Positions 9,480 through 19,017 are shown, counted from the stretch's first letter. The stretch: DNA of 64,000 nucleotides from Stenotrophomonas sp. MMGLT7 (GCF_021168555.1 NZ_JAJOZS010000003.1:62001-126000); one strand, 5' to 3'. The notes: a model not told the origin generated them from the letters alone. Program-made: numbers and translations.

Positions 9480-10148
9480 ATGCCGGGCTACCGCACCCAG
9501 ATCCACCAACTCACCTTCGGCTCGCGTACCTACGCCATCCGCGCCCTGGCCGACACCCAGCAGTACGCCGACCCGGACCTGACCGCGGCCGACGCCGGCA
9601 TCTCCTCGGCGCAATGGAGCCTGTTCGGCCAGGTATGGCCGGCGGGCCAGCGGCTGGCCGAGGCCATGGCCGGCTACGACATCGCCGGCAAGCGCATCCT
9701 CGAGTTGGGCTGCGGCCTGGGCCTGGCCAGCCTGGTGCTGCGCGGGCGCGGCGCCGACATCGTGGCCAGCGACCATCATCCGCTGGCCGAAGTGTTCCTG
9801 GCCTACAACGCCGCGCTCAACGCGCTCGACTCGGTCCCGTATCGCCAGCTGGACTGGGAGGCGGCCCCGCGCGAAATGGGCCGGTTCGACATGATCATCG
9901 CCTCCGACGTGCTGTACGAGAGCCGCCACGCCGCGATGCTCGCCACGCTGGTGCCGCTGCTGGCGGCGCCGGCCTGCGAGATCGTGATCAGCGACCCCGG
10001 CCGCGGCAACGGCAACGCGCTGTCGCGCCTGCTGGGCGGCATCGGCTTCGTGCTGGAGACCGACGGCCGCTCGGCCGCACAAGGCGGCAACAAGTCGCCG
10101 CGGCTGCTGGTGTACCGCCGCACGGCGGCCGGCGATGCACGCACCTGA
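9480..10148 (+). CDS. Class I SAM-dependent methyltransferase (METTL21/PF10294-like)
   Basis: The 222-residue protein has motif I ILELGCGLGLASLVL near residues 73-87, an acidic post-I motif (ASDHHP), and motif IV-like DMIIASDVLYE around 138-148. The LELGCGLGL plus SDVLYE combination is typical of the PF10294 group, which includes protein-lysine and nicotinamide-type methyltransferases. The target cannot be deduced. The ATG at 9480 is the first one at the conserved N-terminus (MPGYRTQIHQ). It is followed after about 250 bases by another, unrelated methyltransferase on the same strand. Confidence 0.85.
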   Translation: MPGYRTQIHQLTFGSRTYAIRALADTQQYADPDLTAADAGISSAQWSLFGQVWPAGQRLAEAMAGYDIAGKRILELGCGLGLASLVLRGRGADIVASDHHPLAEVFLAYNAALNALDSVPYRQLDWEAAPREMGRFDMIIASDVLYESRHAAMLATLVPLLAAPACEIVISDPGRGNGNALSRLLGGIGFVLETDGRSAAQGGNKSPRLLVYRRTAAGDART

Positions 10149-10402
10149 AGCCGGCGACGCCGGCTAACGCGGCACATCGCTTCCTGCAGTGCGCACGGGC
10201 GATTCGCCGGCACCGGGCGGCAGGCAATGCCGGCGCATGCGAGGCGGCGGATCGGGCCGGCGAGATACCGCGACACGCGGACGGCGGCGACGCCCGCTGC
10301 CCGGACGATCCTGGGGAAATCCACTGCAACTCCACGCGCGCGGCACACCGACGGATCGCACAGGTGCCGACAGCGGCACGATGAAAGACAATACGCATCG
10401 AC

Positions 10403-11245
10403 ATGAGCCATTACACCGGTCCGCTGCTGATACTGCCCGTCGCCGAGGCCCTGCTCGCCGCCCGCAAGGCGGGGGCTGGGCAATGGACGGTCTCGTTCGA
10501 TCTCGGGCGATCGAGCGCCACCGCCCGCCTCGCCGCCGACAGCTGGCACCTGGACGGCCATGACTATCCGTATCCGCACAAGCTCAAGCCGCGCACGATC
10601 TACCACTGGGACGGCGAGGCGTTCGCGCCGGCATCGCGCTTCTCCGGCGCGCTGATCAAGCTGGTGCCGACCGAATGGGGTGCGCCGACCTTCGAGATCG
10701 ACGGCATCAAGATGCTGCCGACCGCGCGGGTGTCGCCGCTGGAGGACGCGCGCCGCAAGGTCGCGCTGGTGGAACCGCGCGGCAAGGCCTTGCTCGATAC
10801 CTGTGGCGGCCTGGGCTACTTCGCCGCCTGCTGCCTGGAAGCCGGCGTGGCGCGCATCCATTCGTTCGAGAAGAATGCCGACGTGCTGTGGCTGCGCACG
10901 CTCAACCCCTGGTCGCCGGACCCGGACGACGACGATGCCGACGGCCGCCTGCAGCTCGAGCACGACGACGTGTCGCAGGCGATCGCGCGGATCGCCGACG
11001 CCTCGGTCGATGCGATCCTGCATGACCCGCCGCGCTTCGGCATCGCCGGCGAGCTGTACTCGCAGGCGTTCTACGACCAGCTCGCGCGCGTCCTGCGCCG
11101 CGGCGGCCGCCTGTTCCACTACACCGGCAGCCCCAACAAGCTGACCAGCGGCCGCAACGTTCCGCGCGAAGTGGAGAAGCGGCTGGAGAAGGCAGGATTC
11201 AAGGCGCAACCGGCACTGGACGGGGTGCTGGCGACGCGCCGCTGA
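10403..11245 (+). CDS. Class I SAM-dependent methyltransferase, spermine-synthase-like
   Basis: The 280-residue protein has an N-terminal region of about 110 residues with beta-rich character and a C-terminal Rossmann methyltransferase domain. The SAM loop is LLDTCGGLGYFAACCLE (about residues 131-147), and HDPPRF near 210 sits where many methyltransferases carry DPPY. The arrangement resembles predicted methyltransferases related to spermidine synthase and RsmD-type enzymes. I cannot name the substrate. It appears monocistronic with the start at MSHYTGPLL. Confidence 0.85.
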   Translation: MSHYTGPLLILPVAEALLAARKAGAGQWTVSFDLGRSSATARLAADSWHLDGHDYPYPHKLKPRTIYHWDGEAFAPASRFSGALIKLVPTEWGAPTFEIDGIKMLPTARVSPLEDARRKVALVEPRGKALLDTCGGLGYFAACCLEAGVARIHSFEKNADVLWLRTLNPWSPDPDDDDADGRLQLEHDDVSQAIARIADASVDAILHDPPRFGIAGELYSQAFYDQLARVLRRGGRLFHYTGSPNKLTSGRNVPREVEKRLEKAGFKAQPALDGVLATRR

Positions 11246-11435
11246 CGCCGGCATGCAGGCCGCAGGTGCGGCGCGAGGTCGCATGGTCGCGGTTCCCCGC
11301 ACGCCTTCGCCCATCCATGTCCGGCGACATCGCTCCCGCGCCGCGATTTCTGCGGCCGCGGTCACGACAATGCCGCAATCGGTCGCCGAAGATGTCCTTC
11401 GCTGCACATCCACCGACCGATAAGGAGAGTCTGTC

Positions 11436-12890
11436 ATGTCGATTCGCAAGCATCTGCGCCCGTTGGCGCTCGGCCTCGCCCTGGCCCTCACCTCGTCCAC
11501 CGCCTTCGGCTACGCGATCAGCGACGGCCAGGTCGTCGACGACCAGGGCAACGCCGTGCAACTGCGCGGGGTGAACTGGTTCGGCTTCGAGACCGGCAAC
11601 CATGTCGTGCACGGCCTGTGGGCGCGCAACTGGAAGGACATGATCACGCAGATGCAGCAGCTCGGCTTCAATGCCGTACGCCTGCCGTTCTGCCCGGCCA
11701 GCCTGAGCGACGGCACCGTGCCCGACAGCATCGACTACTACCGCAACCCCGACCTGCAGGGCTTGAGCGCGCTGCAGATCCTGGACAAGGTGGTCGGCGA
11801 ACTGAGCGACCGCGGCATGTACGTGCTGCTCGACCACCACACCCCCGACTGCGCGTCGATATCCGAGCTCTGGTACACCGATGCCTACAGCGAGAGCCAG
11901 TGGATCGCCGACCTGCGCTTCGTCGCCCGCCGTTACGCGGGCGTGCCGGGCGTGGTCGGGCTGGACCTGAAGAACGAGCCGCACGGCGCCGCCACCTGGG
12001 GCACCGGCAATCCCGCCACCGACTGGAACACGGCCGCCGAGCGCGCCGCCGCCGCGGTGCTGCAGGAAGCGCCGGACTGGCTGATCGCGGTGGAAGGCAT
12101 CGCCGAGAACCCGGTCTGCTCCAGCAGCGGCGGGCACTTCTGGGGCAGCAACCTGGAGCCGCTGGCCTGCACGCCGCTGGACATCCCCGCCGACCGCCTG
12201 CTGCTGGCGCCGCACACCTACGGCCCGGACGTCTACGTGCAGTCCTACTTCAACGACCCCGGCTTCCCGGCCAACATGCCGGCGATCTGGGAGCGCCACT
12301 TCGGCCAGTTCGTGCAGGCCGGCCACGCGGTGCTGCTGGGCGAGTTCGGCGGCAAGTACGGCGAGGGCGATCCGCGCGACGTGCAATGGCAGGAATCGCT
12401 GGTGGACTACCTGATCGGCAAGGGCATCCGCGGCGGCTTCTACTGGTCCTGGAATCCCAACAGCGGCGACACCGGCGGCATCCTGATGGACGACTGGAAC
12501 CAGGTGCGCGAGGACAAGGTGTACCTGCTGAAGACGCTGTGGGGCGACGAGGACGGCAGCGCCCCGGAACCCGAACCCGAACCCGAACCCGAGCCGGAAC
12601 CGGAGCCGGAGCCGGAACCCGAGCAGCCCGCACCCGGCGGCGACTTCGCCACCCAGGTGGTCACCGACAGCGACTGGGGCGCCGGCTACTGCAACCGCGT
12701 CCGGGTCACCAACGCCGGCAGCGCCGCCGCGGCATGGTCGGTCACGCTGTCGATCAGCGGCACGGTCAGCAACCTGTGGAACGCGACCTGGTCGCAGAGC
12801 GGCAGCACGCTCAGCGCTTCGGGCGTGGACTGGAACCGCACGCTGGCGCCGGGTGCGACCGCCGAGTTCGGCTTCTGCGCGGCGCGTTGA
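11436..12890 (+). CDS. Secreted GH5 endoglucanase with Pro-Glu linker and CBM2
   Basis: The 484-residue enzyme has a signal peptide (MSIRKHLRPLALGLALALTSSTAFG), a GH5 catalytic domain of about 345 residues, a linker made of roughly eleven Pro-Glu pairs near residues 372-395, and a C-terminal CBM2-like cellulose-binding module with Cys near both ends. The acid/base is Glu181 in the motif NEP and the nucleophile is Glu303 in GEFGG, as in endo-beta-1,4-glucanases such as the Xanthomonas EngXCA enzyme. It is expected to leave the cell by the type II pathway and cut cellulose internally. A purine-rich site (AAGGAGAG) lies just before the ATG. Confidence 0.95.
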   Translation: MSIRKHLRPLALGLALALTSSTAFGYAISDGQVVDDQGNAVQLRGVNWFGFETGNHVVHGLWARNWKDMITQMQQLGFNAVRLPFCPASLSDGTVPDSIDYYRNPDLQGLSALQILDKVVGELSDRGMYVLLDHHTPDCASISELWYTDAYSESQWIADLRFVARRYAGVPGVVGLDLKNEPHGAATWGTGNPATDWNTAAERAAAAVLQEAPDWLIAVEGIAENPVCSSSGGHFWGSNLEPLACTPLDIPADRLLLAPHTYGPDVYVQSYFNDPGFPANMPAIWERHFGQFVQAGHAVLLGEFGGKYGEGDPRDVQWQESLVDYLIGKGIRGGFYWSWNPNSGDTGGILMDDWNQVREDKVYLLKTLWGDEDGSAPEPEPEPEPEPEPEPEPEPEQPAPGGDFATQVVTDSDWGAGYCNRVRVTNAGSAAAAWSVTLSISGTVSNLWNATWSQSGSTLSASGVDWNRTLAPGATAEFGFCAAR

Positions 12891-12955
12891 AGCGGCGGCG
12901 GATCCGCTACCTGCGACAGTCGGCCGGACGCAGGCGCGCCCGGCCCGATGCTACG

Positions 12956-13774
12956 ATGCGCGCCGAATCCCTGCCGAGTCCCCGCGTGCGCGTCGCCTTG
13001 ATCCTTTCGGCCCTGTTGGCCGTCGCCGGCTGCAGCCGGCACGGCAGCGGAGAGGATGCCGCCGCTGCCGCACCGCCGGCGGCACCCGCTGCATTGCAGG
13101 CGCCGGAAGGCAGCTTCCTCGCCTACGAGACCGAGGTGCAGGTGCGCATGCCCGGCGACGCCATTCCCGCGCGCATCGCGGCGGTACAGCAGGCCTGCCT
13201 GCAGGGCCGTTTCGGCGACTGCGCGGTGCTGTCGGCGTCGCAGCAGGCAGGCCGCTACGCCGGCGGTGGCATCGTCGTGCGCATAGCTCCGGCCGGCGTG
13301 GAGCCGATCCTGGGGCTGGCCGGCGAGGGCGGAGAAATCGCCGCGCGCAGCACCCACGCGGAGGACCTCGCGCAGGAGGTCGCCGACACCCGCATTACCC
13401 AGGAACGCCTGCAGAAGGAACACGCGCGGCTGCTGGAATACCAGCAGCGCCAAGGCCTGGCGGTGGCCGACCTGCTGGCGATCTCGCAACGCCTGGCCGA
13501 GATCGAGGCGGCTGCCGAGCAGGCCCGGCGCGACTCCGCGCAGCAGCACCGCCGCATCGACACGCAGAAGGTGGCCATCGACTACCGAGCGACCGACGGC
13601 GAACGCGGGCGTGGCGAGATCGGCCAGGCCTTCGCCGAGAGCGGCAGGATCTTCGCCGGCAGCGTCGCCATGGTGATCCGCGCCGTCGCCTGGCTGGTGC
13701 CGGTGGCGATCGTGCTGGCGGCCGCACTGGCGCTGCTGCGCGCGCTGTGGCGGCGGCGCCGCTCAAGCCGCTGA
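12956..13774 (+). CDS. DUF4349 lipoprotein
   Basis: The 272-residue protein has a lipoprotein signal (LLAVAGC, lipidated Cys at about residue 26), an alpha/beta portion, a coiled coil of about residues 140-205 rich in Arg, Glu and Gln, and a C-terminal membrane helix with a basic end (LRALWRRRRSSR). This layout matches DUF4349, an envelope domain of unknown role often coupled to transporter genes. The start at 12956 is the ATG just before the signal. It lies 65 bases downstream of the cellulase and is followed by another lipoprotein. Confidence 0.85.
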   Translation: MRAESLPSPRVRVALILSALLAVAGCSRHGSGEDAAAAAPPAAPAALQAPEGSFLAYETEVQVRMPGDAIPARIAAVQQACLQGRFGDCAVLSASQQAGRYAGGGIVVRIAPAGVEPILGLAGEGGEIAARSTHAEDLAQEVADTRITQERLQKEHARLLEYQQRQGLAVADLLAISQRLAEIEAAAEQARRDSAQQHRRIDTQKVAIDYRATDGERGRGEIGQAFAESGRIFAGSVAMVIRAVAWLVPVAIVLAAALALLRALWRRRRSSR

Positions 13775-13898
13775 GGACAGGCGGCCGGCCGCGATCGCCC
13801 GCGCCCCGGTGCGTGCCGGATTAGTCCCGGCACGCGCGCCCGCTGCCGTCCGCACGGCCGCGGCCTGCCTCCCGCTCACTACCTTGGAACATCCTGAA

Positions 13899-14843
13899 AT
13901 GGAACATCGACGCAACACCCTACGAAGCACCACCGTCCTGCTGGCCCTGTCCGCGCTGCTGGGCCTGGCAGCCTGCGGCAAGACCGCCGGCAACGGCCAC
14001 GACGGCGCTGCCGTACCGGCGCAGCAGGCGCAGGACGACGCACACCGCAAGGCCGACGAGAAGCTCAGCCTCTACGTGCAGGGCTACAACGGGCTGGCGC
14101 AGGAGCACAGCCTGGTCAGCAACGCCCACCAGTACCTGCAGTTGGACCTCGCCTCGGCCGGCCGCGATTCCACCGTCTATTTCCCGTGGGCGAACATGGA
14201 CAGGCCGCTGCAGGACCTGGTCGAGGCGCGCGCGATTGAATCGGACGCCTACCGGCAGCTCGATGACGCGGCCGACCCGTTGATCGCCTCGCTGCAGACA
14301 CTGGCGCAGCTGCATGGCGAGCACGAGAACTACTACGGCACCAAGGCCTACCGCGACGACGACCTCGCCCTGGCCAGGAAGCTGGACCCGCAGATCCGCG
14401 CCGCCTTCACCGATGCGATGCACCGGTTCGAGGCATTGAACGCGGCCCTGAGCGAAGCCGAGCGTGCACGCAACGAGCAGCAGCTGGCCGAGCTGAGGGC
14501 GCTGCCCGACCCGCTCCCCTACGCCACCCGGCACGTGCTGATGCTGTCCCAGGACCTGCTGGAAGCATCGATCGCCGCGGTCCACGCGGACACGGGCGAG
14601 GCCTTCGCGGAGGCCGATGCGGTCAAGCCGCAGCTGCTTGAAGCCATCGCGGCGCTGGACCGGGAGATCGAGAAGAAACGGGCGTCGGAGAAGGCTTCCT
14701 ACGGCACCCACGGGCAGATCCTGTTCAACGCCCGCAGCCTGCTGAGCAACTACAGCGACCTGCGCAGCTCCGGCGAACCCGAAAAGATCGGCTCGATGGT
14801 GAACGACTACAACGCCATGATCGACTCGAACAACCGGCTGTAG
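13899..14843 (+). CDS. DUF3829-type lipoprotein
   Basis: The 314-residue protein begins with a lipoprotein signal (LLGLAAC, Cys at about residue 27) and continues as a helical periplasmic protein. The family feature is a central region with YFPWANMDRPLQDLVEARAI followed by long amphipathic helices, and a Tyr/Asn-rich finish (NARSLLSNYSDL, MVNDYNAMIDSNNRL), consistent with DUF3829. No enzymatic motif is seen. It sits 125 bases after the DUF4349 gene and could be co-transcribed. A large palindrome follows it. Confidence 0.85.
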   Translation: MEHRRNTLRSTTVLLALSALLGLAACGKTAGNGHDGAAVPAQQAQDDAHRKADEKLSLYVQGYNGLAQEHSLVSNAHQYLQLDLASAGRDSTVYFPWANMDRPLQDLVEARAIESDAYRQLDDAADPLIASLQTLAQLHGEHENYYGTKAYRDDDLALARKLDPQIRAAFTDAMHRFEALNAALSEAERARNEQQLAELRALPDPLPYATRHVLMLSQDLLEASIAAVHADTGEAFAEADAVKPQLLEAIAALDREIEKKRASEKASYGTHGQILFNARSLLSNYSDLRSSGEPEKIGSMVNDYNAMIDSNNRL

Positions 14844-14959
14844 GCATCCTGCGTTTCAGTGCCTTGCCGTTGCCGGCGGCCTTGCCTGGCCGCTAGGCCC
14901 GGCTGTCGGCCGAACAGCCGCGTGTACGAGCGACCGCAGAAGCGACTGTAGGAGCGACT

Positions 14960-15027
14960 GTAGGAGCGACTTCAGTCGCGATGAAGCTCTACCGGTAAGG
15001 CCTCATCGCGACTGAAGTCGCTCCTAC
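14960..15027. repeat. REP-like palindrome, copy 1
   Basis: A perfect 24-base inverted repeat (left arm 14960-14983 starting GTAGGAGCGACTTCAGTCGC, right arm 15004-15027) flanks a 20-base loop with ACCGGT at its centre. Extra partial copies of the arm (GTAGGAGCGACT) precede it at 14948-14960. It lies between two convergent genes and may end transcription, but no T tract follows. A second copy occurs at 30847-30914. Confidence 0.95.
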
Positions 15028-15062
15028 GACGGGCATCCGGGCTCCCCCGGTCCCTGGCCGGG

Positions 15063-17312
15063 TCAGAAGTAGGCGCGGATTCCGAAGGCGATGCCGCGGC
15101 CCGGCAGCGGCGCGTAGTCGCGCAGAAGCGAGGTGTGCGGCCGCGCCTCGCGGTCGGTCAGGTTGCGGCCATCGAGGAACACCTCGTAGCTGTTGCTGGC
15201 ACTGCGATCCCAGCGATAGGCAAAGTGGGCATCGACCAGGGTGTAGCCCGGGCTCGGCGCCTCGTTCTGGGCGACGTCCTTCTGGCGGCCGTAGCGCACC
15301 GCGCCGAGCGAGGCGCGCCAGCCGTCGCGCGACCAGCGCAGGTCCGCGCCCACCCGCGCCGGCGCGGTCCGCGGCAGGTAGCCGCCGTTGGCCAGGGCGA
15401 CGCTGTAGTGGTGGGCGTGGTTGCCGTGCGGCACCGCGATATCGACCTGGCGGCTGCCGTTGCCGTCCAGTTCCGCCTTGACGTAGTCGCCGAACACGCG
15501 CAGGTCCCAGTCGCCACTCGCGCCCTCGAACAGGTGCACCAGGGCCTCGGCCTCGGCGCCCTTGAAGGTGGCATCGTGCTGGGTCCAGGCGCGCACCGGC
15601 AGGCCGTCCTCGACCACGCCGGTGTCGGCCAGGTAGATGAAGTCCTTGAACCGGGTGTAGTAGACCGAGGCCGAGAAATCCAGGTGTTCGCCGTGGGTGT
15701 GGATGCCCAGTTCGGCGCGCTGGCCACGCTCGGTCTTCAGGTTGGCATCGCCGATCTCCAGCGAGCGGGTGGCGATGTGCGCGCCGCCGGCGTACAGCTC
15801 CTCGTTGGTCGGCGCGCGCTCGGAACTGTCCAGGCCGAAGCGCAGGTCGACGCTCTCGTTGAGCGTCCAGATGCCGGCCGCCGACAGGTTGGTGGCGCCG
15901 AAGTCGCGGCGCCGGTAGTCGCCGCTCGGGTCCAGCTTCACCCGGTCGTGGCGGCCGCCGAGTTCCAGCTTGAACGGGCCGAACTGCTTCTGCTGCAGCA
16001 CGAACAGCCCCAGGGTCTCGGTGCCGGTATCGGGCACGAAGGCTTCCTCGCCGCTGGCGCCGAAGTCGGTGCTGCCGAACTGCAGGCCGAAGGCGCCGTT
16101 CCAGCCGGCCAGTTCCTGCTGCACGGCCTCAAGACGGCCCTCGATGCCGCGGTTGCTGAAGCGGGTCGATGGCATGCCGTCTTCCAGCTCGGTGTGCTCG
16201 TAGTCGGTATAGGCCGCACGCAGGTTGACGTTCTTCAGGAACGACAGCGGATCGTGGATGCCGGCCTGCAGGTCGAAGCGGTTCTGCACCATGTCGATGC
16301 GGACCTGGTGCTCCTCGCCCTCCTCCTCGGCGTGGTCATGGTCGTGATCGTCGTGGTCGTCCTCGGCGTGCACATGGGCGCCGTTGGGGATGCCGTAGTT
16401 GCTGCGGTAGGTGCTGGCGGACAGTCCGAAGTAGCCGCCCTCGCCCAGCCAGGTGGCGCCCACGGCGCCGGCACGGGTACGGGTGGAGCTGTTGTCCAGG
16501 CGGCCGCGCCGCGCGACTTCTTCGCCGCCTTCCTCGTCGTGGTCATGATCATGATCATGATCGTGGTCATGGTCGTGGTCCTCTTCGTCCACTCCCGCGG
16601 CCAGGGCATAGCCGGGGATCCGGTAGTCGTCGCCATTGCGGACCAGGCCGTCGACATGCAGCACCCAGTCGCCGCTGACGCCATCGAGGCGGAACATGCC
16701 GCTGCGCTCGTCGTCGACCGTGTTGCCGCGCAGTTCGGCGCGGCCGCTGAGCGGGCGCTCGGGCAGTTCGCGGGCGATGCGGCCGTCGACCACGTTGACC
16801 GCGCCGCCGATGGCACCGCTGCCGAACAGCAGCGTGGCCGGCCCCTTGAGCACCTCGATCTGGTCGGCCAGGAACGGTTCGATGCCGGGCGCATGGTCGG
16901 CGCTGACGGTGGAGGCGTCCAGGTTGCCGATGCCGTTGGCCAGCACCGCCACGCGCGGGCCTTCCTGGCCGCGGATGATCGGACGGCCGACGCCGGGGCC
17001 GAAGTAGGTGCTCTGCACGCCGGGCAGCCGGGCGACGGTGTCGCCCAGGGTGCCGGACTTCTGTTCGTCCAGCTGCTCGCCGGCCAGCACCTCGACCGGG
17101 CGGCCCAGTTCCTCGGCGGTTCCGCGCAGCGGGTTCGCGGTGACGATGACGGCGTCGAGGTCCTTGACGTGGCGGCCGGTGGCGCCGACCTGGTGACGGG
17201 AATCGTGCTGGCCGCTGGCCGCGTCCGCGGCGAGTGCGAGCGAGGGGGCGGAAAGGGCGGCCACCAGGGCCAGGCAGAGAGGGGTGCGCGGCAGGGAACG
17301 GAAGGCTGGCAT
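15063..17312 (-). CDS. ZnuD-like TonB-dependent receptor with His/Asp-rich loops
   Basis: The 749-residue protein has a signal peptide (cleaved near LALA), a TonB-box-like segment (DAVIVTANP), a plug domain (GRPIIRGQEGPRVAVLANG) and a 22-strand barrel ending in Phe. Two extracellular-loop regions are extremely His/Asp-rich: about residues 243-260 (a run of HDHD repeats followed by EEGGEE) and 312-330 (DDHDDHDHDHAEEE). Such loops are the hallmark of ZnuD-type zinc receptors and related metal uptake proteins. The Zur-like box about 120 bases upstream of the start supports zinc control. It is monocistronic. Nickel or copper capture by the loops is an alternative. Confidence 0.88.
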   Translation of the reverse strand: MPAFRSLPRTPLCLALVAALSAPSLALAADAASGQHDSRHQVGATGRHVKDLDAVIVTANPLRGTAEELGRPVEVLAGEQLDEQKSGTLGDTVARLPGVQSTYFGPGVGRPIIRGQEGPRVAVLANGIGNLDASTVSADHAPGIEPFLADQIEVLKGPATLLFGSGAIGGAVNVVDGRIARELPERPLSGRAELRGNTVDDERSGMFRLDGVSGDWVLHVDGLVRNGDDYRIPGYALAAGVDEEDHDHDHDHDHDHDHDEEGGEEVARRGRLDNSSTRTRAGAVGATWLGEGGYFGLSASTYRSNYGIPNGAHVHAEDDHDDHDHDHAEEEGEEHQVRIDMVQNRFDLQAGIHDPLSFLKNVNLRAAYTDYEHTELEDGMPSTRFSNRGIEGRLEAVQQELAGWNGAFGLQFGSTDFGASGEEAFVPDTGTETLGLFVLQQKQFGPFKLELGGRHDRVKLDPSGDYRRRDFGATNLSAAGIWTLNESVDLRFGLDSSERAPTNEELYAGGAHIATRSLEIGDANLKTERGQRAELGIHTHGEHLDFSASVYYTRFKDFIYLADTGVVEDGLPVRAWTQHDATFKGAEAEALVHLFEGASGDWDLRVFGDYVKAELDGNGSRQVDIAVPHGNHAHHYSVALANGGYLPRTAPARVGADLRWSRDGWRASLGAVRYGRQKDVAQNEAPSPGYTLVDAHFAYRWDRSASNSYEVFLDGRNLTDREARPHTSLLRDYAPLPGRGIAFGIRAYF

Positions 17313-18096
17313 GGGATGGGTACCGAGGCGTTATTGTTACTGTGTATCAATCGACGGCCGATCCCGGATGTCGCGGCAAGCGCGGGCATTCGGGACACGG
17401 ATGGGGAAGTGCCGGAAGAGCCGGCCGACGGGATGTTATATTATTTCAGTGATACTTTGCCAACCCTGCAACAATCGGTCGCCCCGCCCCGCCCCGGCAA
17501 GGCCCGGACGACGACGTGGCGGGCATCGCCGGTGCGCCGCCATGCGCCGCGGGGACGACGACGCGCTTCACCTCGGCGCAGAGATTCTTCGAACCATGCG
17601 TGAGGATCGGCACGGCCCGGGCCGCGAGCCCGGTCGATGACGAGAGGGATGCCGGATCCATCCAAGACCGCCCGGCACTGCGGTCCAGCCGCGCCTGCCG
17701 GGCACGCCGGCCGAGCCGTCGTCGCCACTGGTCGGCAAGCCACCGCAGGAAAGGGAGGCTCGTGTTCCCGGCCTTCGCCATCGATCGGCGAAGACCCGCG
17801 CGCCGCGCGTCGGCACCGTTCCAGGCCCTCGATCCGGGCATCCGCCATGCGGATCCCGAACCGGCGCACGCCCGCACCCGCATCCACGTCGGCCGCCGCC
17901 ATCGACGCCGGTCCCCTCCGCCTTCGTCAACGCGAAGACCGCCCCTGTGCGTCCCGCTCTGCGGCGGGCGCACAGCGCGTGACGGCAGCAGCTGCAGCGC
18001 CGGCCGCAGCCATGACCCGGCGCCGGTCCCGGCGCTGCGCATCGGCTGCACGCGTGCTCGCCGGGGAAGCGGACGCGCTCGCCGCTGCCAGGGGTA
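17313..18096. other. Non-coding stretch between receptor and XRE gene
   Basis: About 780 bases hold the receptor promoter region and the Zur-like box in the first 140 bases. The remainder is GC-rich with several overlapping open frames of low-complexity Arg/Ala/Pro content, none with a convincing start, family resemblance or codon pattern. I see no RNA gene here. Confidence 0.5.
17433..17449. promoter_or_regulatory. Zur-like box upstream of the ZnuD-like receptor
   Basis: The 17 bases ATGTTATATTATTTCAG match 13 of 16 fixed positions of the palindromic gammaproteobacterial zinc-uptake-regulator consensus ATGTTATANTATAACAT as I remember it. It sits about 120 bases before the start of the receptor, in an unusually A/T-rich patch. 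Zur with bound zinc would repress. The spacing is longer than average, so a promoter near it is assumed, not shown. Confidence 0.6.
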
Positions 18097-18342
18097 TCAG
18101 CGCAGCTCCGCCTCGAATCCGCGCACGAACTCGGTCAGGTCCTGGCCGCAGGCACGGCAGAACTCGCGCAGCTGCAGCAGGTCCATCCGCCGCGAGCCGC
18201 GCTCCACGTCGCTGACGTAGGACTGCGGGCGGTCCAGGGCAACGCTCAGCTGGGCCTGGGTCAGGCCCGCCCGTTTGCGGATCCCACGCAGCAGCCGCTG
18301 CAGCACTTGATACTCGGCCTTGTGGATCGACTTGGCGGACAT
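18097..18342 (-). CDS. Small XRE-family HTH regulator
   Basis: The 81-residue protein is a single helix-turn-helix of the Cro/C1 type: RGIRKRAGLTQAQLSVALDR then PQSYVSDVERGSRRMDL, which holds the two DNA-contacting helices. The short N-terminal lead (MSAKSIHKAEYQVLQRL) and acidic tail are the only additions. Proteins of this size often regulate themselves or a neighbour. There is no toxin-like partner beside it. The AT-rich region just upstream is its likely promoter and binding site. Confidence 0.9.
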   Translation of the reverse strand: MSAKSIHKAEYQVLQRLLRGIRKRAGLTQAQLSVALDRPQSYVSDVERGSRRMDLLQLREFCRACGQDLTEFVRGFEAELR

Positions 18343-18377
18343 GACGGCATGGATCTCAGGATGCCGCAGCGACCCTA

Positions 18378-18409
18378 TATCTGCTTTTCATATATCTATA
18401 AATCAGATA
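18378..18409. promoter_or_regulatory. AT-rich promoter/operator region with inverted TATCTG…CAGATA
   Basis: In a GC-rich surrounding this stretch is almost all A/T and holds an inverted pair TATCTG (18378-18383) and CAGATA (18404-18409), with a related ATATCT between them. It lies 35 to 67 bases upstream of the XRE gene start, where an autoregulatory operator would be expected, and also upstream of the gene at 18556. Function is inferred from composition and position. Confidence 0.5.
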
Positions 18410-18555
18410 AATTGCCCCGTGGCGGATCCGCATCCACACACGCCAGCACCTTGCTCCCCCAAGGTCGTCCGCGTCTCCCCAGCTGCGGCAGGCTCTGGGT
18501 GCGGGTCCGCCGCTGTCGTCCCGACCAAAGCCGTTCCCAGCCCCGAGGAAGAGCC

Positions 18556-19017
18556 GTGAGCCAGCCAGAGTTGCGCCAGTTCGTCGCGCGAACGCTGTCC
18601 GAACTGGGGAACGCACCTGCTCCGGAGCAGGAGAACGGGGCGCTGGACACACTCATCGGCCTGCTGCTGGACAACTTGAAGGACCAGGACGCAGACAGCG
18701 GCATCGCCGGATTCGCGCAGGAGCGGCTGCACATGCTGGAACGGGCGGCCAGGCGCGAATCCGAGGATTGCCTGGAACGCCTGCGCTGCCTGCTGGAGCT
18801 GCTGGACGGCAGCGTGGCGGTGGGCGGCCCGCCACCGTCGCGCGAGCTGCTGCAGCGGCTGTGCCATCACCTGCTGCGCGCGCTGGTCGATCACGAGCGC
18901 TGGCAATCGCTGGCCGACAACGCCGGCTACTACCGCGATCATCGCGAAGTGGCGGCGCGGGTGGCGCAGGCCTGGCAGCGCACGACGCCGTCGCAGGCGG
19001 TAGCCGAGCCGCGCTGA
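18556..19017 (+). CDS. Hypothetical helical protein
   Basis: A GTG start at 18556 (VSQPELRQF) follows a GAGGAA site with normal spacing and gives 153 residues. The chain is predicted helical and acidic (ENGALDTLIGLLLDNLKDQD, ERLHMLERAARRESEDCLER, HHLLRALVDHERWQSL), with no signal peptide or membrane segment. I recognise no family. It is divergent from the XRE gene and could share the AT-rich promoter region between them. Confidence 0.65.
   Translation: MSQPELRQFVARTLSELGNAPAPEQENGALDTLIGLLLDNLKDQDADSGIAGFAQERLHMLERAARRESEDCLERLRCLLELLDGSVAVGGPPPSRELLQRLCHHLLRALVDHERWQSLADNAGYYRDHREVAARVAQAWQRTTPSQAVAEPR

Noticed and set aside
15135-17603. A long plus-strand open frame opposite the ZnuD-like receptor
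   Set aside because: Antisense mirror of a well-supported receptor; the runs of Val, Met and Ile come from the HDHD codons read backwards.
17446-18051. A 201-codon minus-strand frame in the gap before the XRE gene
   Set aside because: Arg/Ala/Ser-rich with no start site or similarity; the region also has other open frames of equal quality.
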